Positions 60,961-64,000 of a stretch of DNA of 64,000 bases are shown here, piece by piece; the stretch's first letter is position 1; the number at the start of each line of letters is the position of its first letter. The notes under the pieces are model-generated. The model did no database searches. It was not told the origin of the DNA and saw nothing but the letters and a program-made list of their open reading frames with translations. Source of the DNA: Nomia melanderi (taxonomy: Eukaryota; Arthropoda; Insecta; Hymenoptera; Halictidae). The stretch lies in NCBI RefSeq assembly GCF_051020985.1, contig NC_135002.1, forward strand, positions 11,036,001-11,100,000, given 5' to 3'. The translations under genes and the position numbers were made by a program.

Positions 60961-61188
60961 TCAACTGTTTGCACTCGAGAGTTTTTCACGCCATATAGTT
61001 TGAGCAAAATGATAAACCTAAAAATTCAATATTAAATTTCCTATAACGTGTCAATACACGGACCATCGAAATAACATAGTTCCATCTTTTAATCCACGCA
61101 AAATATGTCTCCATACTAATTGCAAAAATCTATATCAGAAAGTAATGAATATTTGTTGAGAAAAATATTTTCGAGTGTAAAGGGCTAA
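60961..61188. mobile_element. P3-family MITE with decayed TTAA
   Basis: The left end TCAACTGTTTGCACTCGA and the reversed right end TTAGCCCTTTACACTCGA match at 13 of 18. The left target has become TCAA and the right CTAA. Length is 228 bp. Confidence 0.77.
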
Positions 61189-61790
61189 TAGTAATTCCAC
61201 CGTTGGTCATCGAAGAAATTCGAACACGTTTACCCCGTTTTTCCGAGTGCTCGTCACGAAAGAAGACCACTTCGTTCTGGATCACCCTGTGAATAGGCGG
61301 TATCTCCTCCGTCCTCGCATTTCCTTCTCGTTCGAACTTCCGCGGGCTGCAACCCCCGTCGAAGAAGGATGCAGCCGAATGCTCGGCGGTATAAGGTCGC
61401 TTTAACTGAGCGCCTCTGGGCTTTATATTAAACTCCGATTTTACGCGGGCGTAATCGTAAAGATAAAGGCGCGTAAAGCGTCATATAAAGCGGGCGTGCT
61501 TCCGTCCCGTTCCTTTGGCCCGCAAGATGCTTAAACTGATCCTCCCCGGCGCACTTTCGCCGGGATACCTAATTCTCCCGACGAAAACCTCCCCTTGCCT
61601 GCGAGTGGAACGGGTATTACCGTTGTGATTGAGATCGCTACTGCCGGGGCGCAAGGATCACCGACTCGTTTCACTGCGGTCATGATAATTGACAAGGAAA
61701 CAGCAGAATTTCAGAGGGAATCGCTTGCCCGGCACTTCACCGGGAACATACCGCGTCCAGGCACGTATATCTTGCATCCGATTCATCTGT
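61189..61790. other. CpG-rich patch
   Basis: About 61230-61760 is CpG-rich, with a 103-codon plus frame (61595-61906) that runs into a transposon, so it is unlikely to be a gene. No other feature. Confidence 0.45.
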
Positions 61791-61884
61791 TTTACATGTT
61801 GACCGCTACGAGAATTTTGAGCGTTCTGCATAATATTATTTGTTCTTTCGTAACGAAGGCAAATGGTATTGGAATTAGTTATTA
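61791..61884. mobile_element. P2-family left half, interrupted
   Basis: It starts TTTACATGTTGACCGCTACG, then CGTAACGAAGGCAAATGG and ATTAGTTATTA, in the P2 order. It stops where a P7-like terminus begins. Confidence 0.68.
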
Positions 61885-61930
61885 CCCCGTTAACTGTGGA
61901 ATTTAGTTTGAAAAATCTCATTTCGCGCGC
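61885..61930. mobile_element. P7-like terminus
   Basis: CCCGTTAACTGTGGAATTTA followed by GTTTGAAAAATCTC matches the reversed right end of the P7 element at 33340-33543. The far end was not found. Confidence 0.55.
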
Positions 61931-62087
61931 AATAAAATGAAAAAATGAAGTGTGTATTCGTAAAATGCAAGACGAATGAACCTAGGATATATTTTAATGG
62001 AAATTTAGTTTAGAATTTTCGTTACAAATAAAATAACTTTATTGAATAACCTTGTAAATGTTGTTCAGTTCTCTTCGAATATATGAA

Positions 62088-62300
62088 ATGTTCACCATGA
62101 GAATGTGGAGTGTTTTGTATGATGTTACTTATTGTTTCGTAACGAAGGCGAATGGTAGAATTAATTATTAATTATTTGGTGTCATGGATATTAGGTTACG
62201 GTATTATTTGGTTACCTGTGTAACTGAGTATTTTGATTTAACACCAGTTTAGTTATTGTAATTTTTTTCTATTATTACTATTACATTATATTACTTTTCT
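62088..62300. mobile_element. P2-family partial copy
   Basis: CACCATGAGAATGTGGAG, then TTTCGTAACGAAGGCGAATG and TAATTATTAATTATTTGG follow the P2 interior order. The left terminus is degraded, and the right is replaced by P4-like sequence. Confidence 0.6.
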
Positions 62301-62301
62301 A

Positions 62302-62412
62302 TTATCAATCGGTAATCTCTGAAGTAAACGTAAACGTAGAACAAGTATCGAGTTGTTTCCTTTTTCTAATAGATTATTAACGATACAGCAGCAGTTTCAT
62401 ATCTCTAAGGTA
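62302..62412. mobile_element. P4-family internal fragment
   Basis: ATCGGTAATCTCTGAAGTAA continuing ACGTAAACGTAGAACAAGTA, then ATTATTAACGATACAGCAG and CATATCTCTAAG, aligns collinearly over about 110 bp with 34748-34860 inside the P4 copy. The ends are missing. Confidence 0.7.
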
Positions 62413-64000
62413 ATCAGAATAACTTCTCATCTGATTATTCAATAATTCAGTGCGAATTCTGATGATCCTCGAGTTTCGGATGAACGGTCGGCAAAATTAT
62501 CCGTTGGTTTTCCTTGGAATGATGGATGCGATGCCGCGTTCGAATATTACATATCCGCATGCTCGTGAGCCGGCCCTTTGCAAGATATGCATGAACAAAA
62601 TTCAAGAGCTGCCCAAAAGGAACTCTTACCCTCTTTTCCTACTTGCAACTATTCATGCTTGTTCTCAAGGCAAATATTTGAAACCTTTTTGCAGGAACGT
62701 GTTGACTTTAGAATGCAGAATTTCGGGAATTTTCCATTTCCACGGTTTACTTGTCCATCGAATCGTAACTGATATTGTATCGGACACTTAAAAGGTCGCA
62801 ATCAATCGATTCAAATAAACAATTCAGTTCAGTGCAATTAATTGGTTTTCGGAAATTAAACATTGATTAACTCTTCGCTTTATGATTTGTTTCATCTCAG
62901 ACGTTTCTACTTACGTTATTTATGTCTATCGCAATTTTGTGTATATTACAGGTCCAGTTAAATTTATTTATGAAAATGAGAAAAGTATTTTGATTTTAAT
63001 ACGACTTCATTAAATGTTTAAGAAAATCAAGTTTCGCACAGAGTATATGCAAGCGGGCCTCGTCATTTCCATTCAAGGTGTTGATAAACGCAAGTAAATG
63101 CAGCAATAACTGAATTTAATATTAAATTATGCTTTGTAAAATGAAATTGGTATGAAAGGGTATAAAAGTATGGAAATGTGTAGGACATTCCTTGGAAAGT
63201 CTGGTCGTAAGGAAGTTACGGTGGAAGAATAAACAATGAAAAAATATGAACCGTAGTGATCAGGCTTATGAGTTTCGAGGTACTGTATGAAACGCTTGGT
63301 ACTCCGACTTTATGAAGTGTGTATTGCGGACTATCTAGCTTGATACCTTCTTAGAAACCACTCTGGCCTCCGCATATATGGAATAAGCAAACAATCAAAT
63401 TTCGAACGCACTGTAAGTATAACTTGCCATGCTATTTTCGTCAATCCATTCTTATTATAAATCTTTCCTTCCTTATAAGCCGCAAATTTTATAATAATAG
63501 ATATATTACAATTACTCTTAATCGGAAGTAACTTAGCAAATTTTGTTCAGCTTTTGATCAATAGAAATCAATATGGATTTATAGTAATATGAACCACGAA
63601 TCTTTAGAGCTTCTTATCTGTCACATTAACTGAAGCTTCAGTAAAGTTATAATTATTAAAATATATACGTATCGGTTAAAGGGTTAACGTGATTATCATT
63701 GGTTCGGAAACGTCTTGGAATTGAGTTGTAAATAATTTCTTGGTGTTTAAATTATTTGTTGTCGCATATCAAGTCTCGAGTTTATTAATGTACGAGTAAT
63801 TGGTGTGATCTGAAGACCTTTTATTTAACTTTTAGACATTTATTCGTTCCTACTGAAGCGATGCGCCGTCGCGCGGATAAATTTCTTCAGCGAACCCTCT
63901 GCCTACTTAATTCAGTAATGGCGATCGGAAGTCGATTTCAATTCAGCAGTTTTCATTTGCCCGCTAGAATTAGGATGCTCAGTGATTCCGAGGGAAATTT
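62413..64000. other. Non-coding stretch
   Basis: A 113-codon plus frame (62450-62791) and an overlapping 64-codon frame are anonymous. GGGTTAACG at 63680 may be an isolated TTAA-element end. No supported feature to the end of the window. Confidence 0.42.

Noticed and set aside
62450..62791. 113-codon plus frame with a CKICMNK segment
   Set aside because: A single CxxC is not enough for a zinc-finger call, and a second overlapping frame is equally open.
1..64000. CRISPR arrays, rRNA, tRNA, bacterial-type operons
   Set aside because: No regularly spaced identical repeats with unique spacers, no recognisable RNA gene signatures, and composition is that of insect nuclear non-coding DNA.

Overview
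This window looks like non-coding nuclear DNA from an insect, most plausibly an aculeate hymenopteran such as a bee. The sequence shows an AT-rich background broken by CpG-rich patches of 0.4-1 kb, abundant (GA)n, (TA)n and trinucleotide microsatellites, no operon-like packing, and no open reading frame that looks like a conserved protein. The insect and bee assignment is an inference from composition and repeat style, not from a gene. I could not support any protein-coding gene, rRNA, tRNA or CRISPR array. The longest open frames are short, overlap one another on opposite strands in GC-rich patches, or are translated microsatellites. Isolated short exons, untranslated regions or a long intron cannot be excluded.

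The supportable content is a dense population of short non-autonomous DNA transposons (MITE-like, about 130-400 bp). Most begin and end at TTAA and have imperfect terminal inverted repeats starting CAC or CCC, the layout of piggyBac-superfamily elements. I sort them by terminal sequence into working families. P1 begins TTAACACTARAACTACCG; P2 TTAACACGTTGACTGCCATG; P3 TTAACCCTTTGCACTCGA; P4 TTAACTCCTTGCC; P5 TTAACACTAAAYGTACCG; P6 TTAACACATTGYCGAYCG; P7 TTAACCWGTTAACTG; P8 TTAACCAGTTAGCTGTTGCG; P9 TTAACCCCTTCGCTACCAG; P10 TTAACKCYAGATTYACG. Three further families do not use TTAA: M1 (35-bp inverted repeats), M2 (GGGTAATT ends between TA dinucleotides) and M3 (GGGTCGTATGC ends). No transposase reading frame is visible, so all are presumably passive copies. 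The family names are mine.

Layout. 0-6 kb: a trinucleotide microsatellite, a P1 nested in a P4 at 2.3-2.7 kb, a CpG-rich patch, a hexanucleotide array. 6-13 kb: M1, P3, P10, P8 and P2 copies. 14-22 kb: a 33-bp tandem repeat, M2, P2, a pyrimidine-rich tract, a 34-bp tandem array, P3, and a degenerate GC-rich tandem repeat at 21.65-22.14 kb. 22-26 kb: no recognisable features. 26-32 kb: M3, P1, pyrimidine and purine tracts, P5. 32.7-36.9 kb is the densest region: P9, P6 and P7 in a row, a P8/P3/P4 nest, then a P2 inside an M1. 39-51 kb: a long P2 composite, a possible solo LTR, P5, M2, P1, a (TA)n tract, a partial P2, P4. 51-64 kb: several CpG-rich patches, M3, a P8-P2 pair, and a P1/P3/P2/P7/P4 cluster at 60-62.4 kb.

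Three nested insertions can be read directly because uninterrupted sibling copies are present in the same window, including a near-precise empty site for one of them. These give a relative order of activity: P4 before P1, M1 before P2, and P3 before P4.
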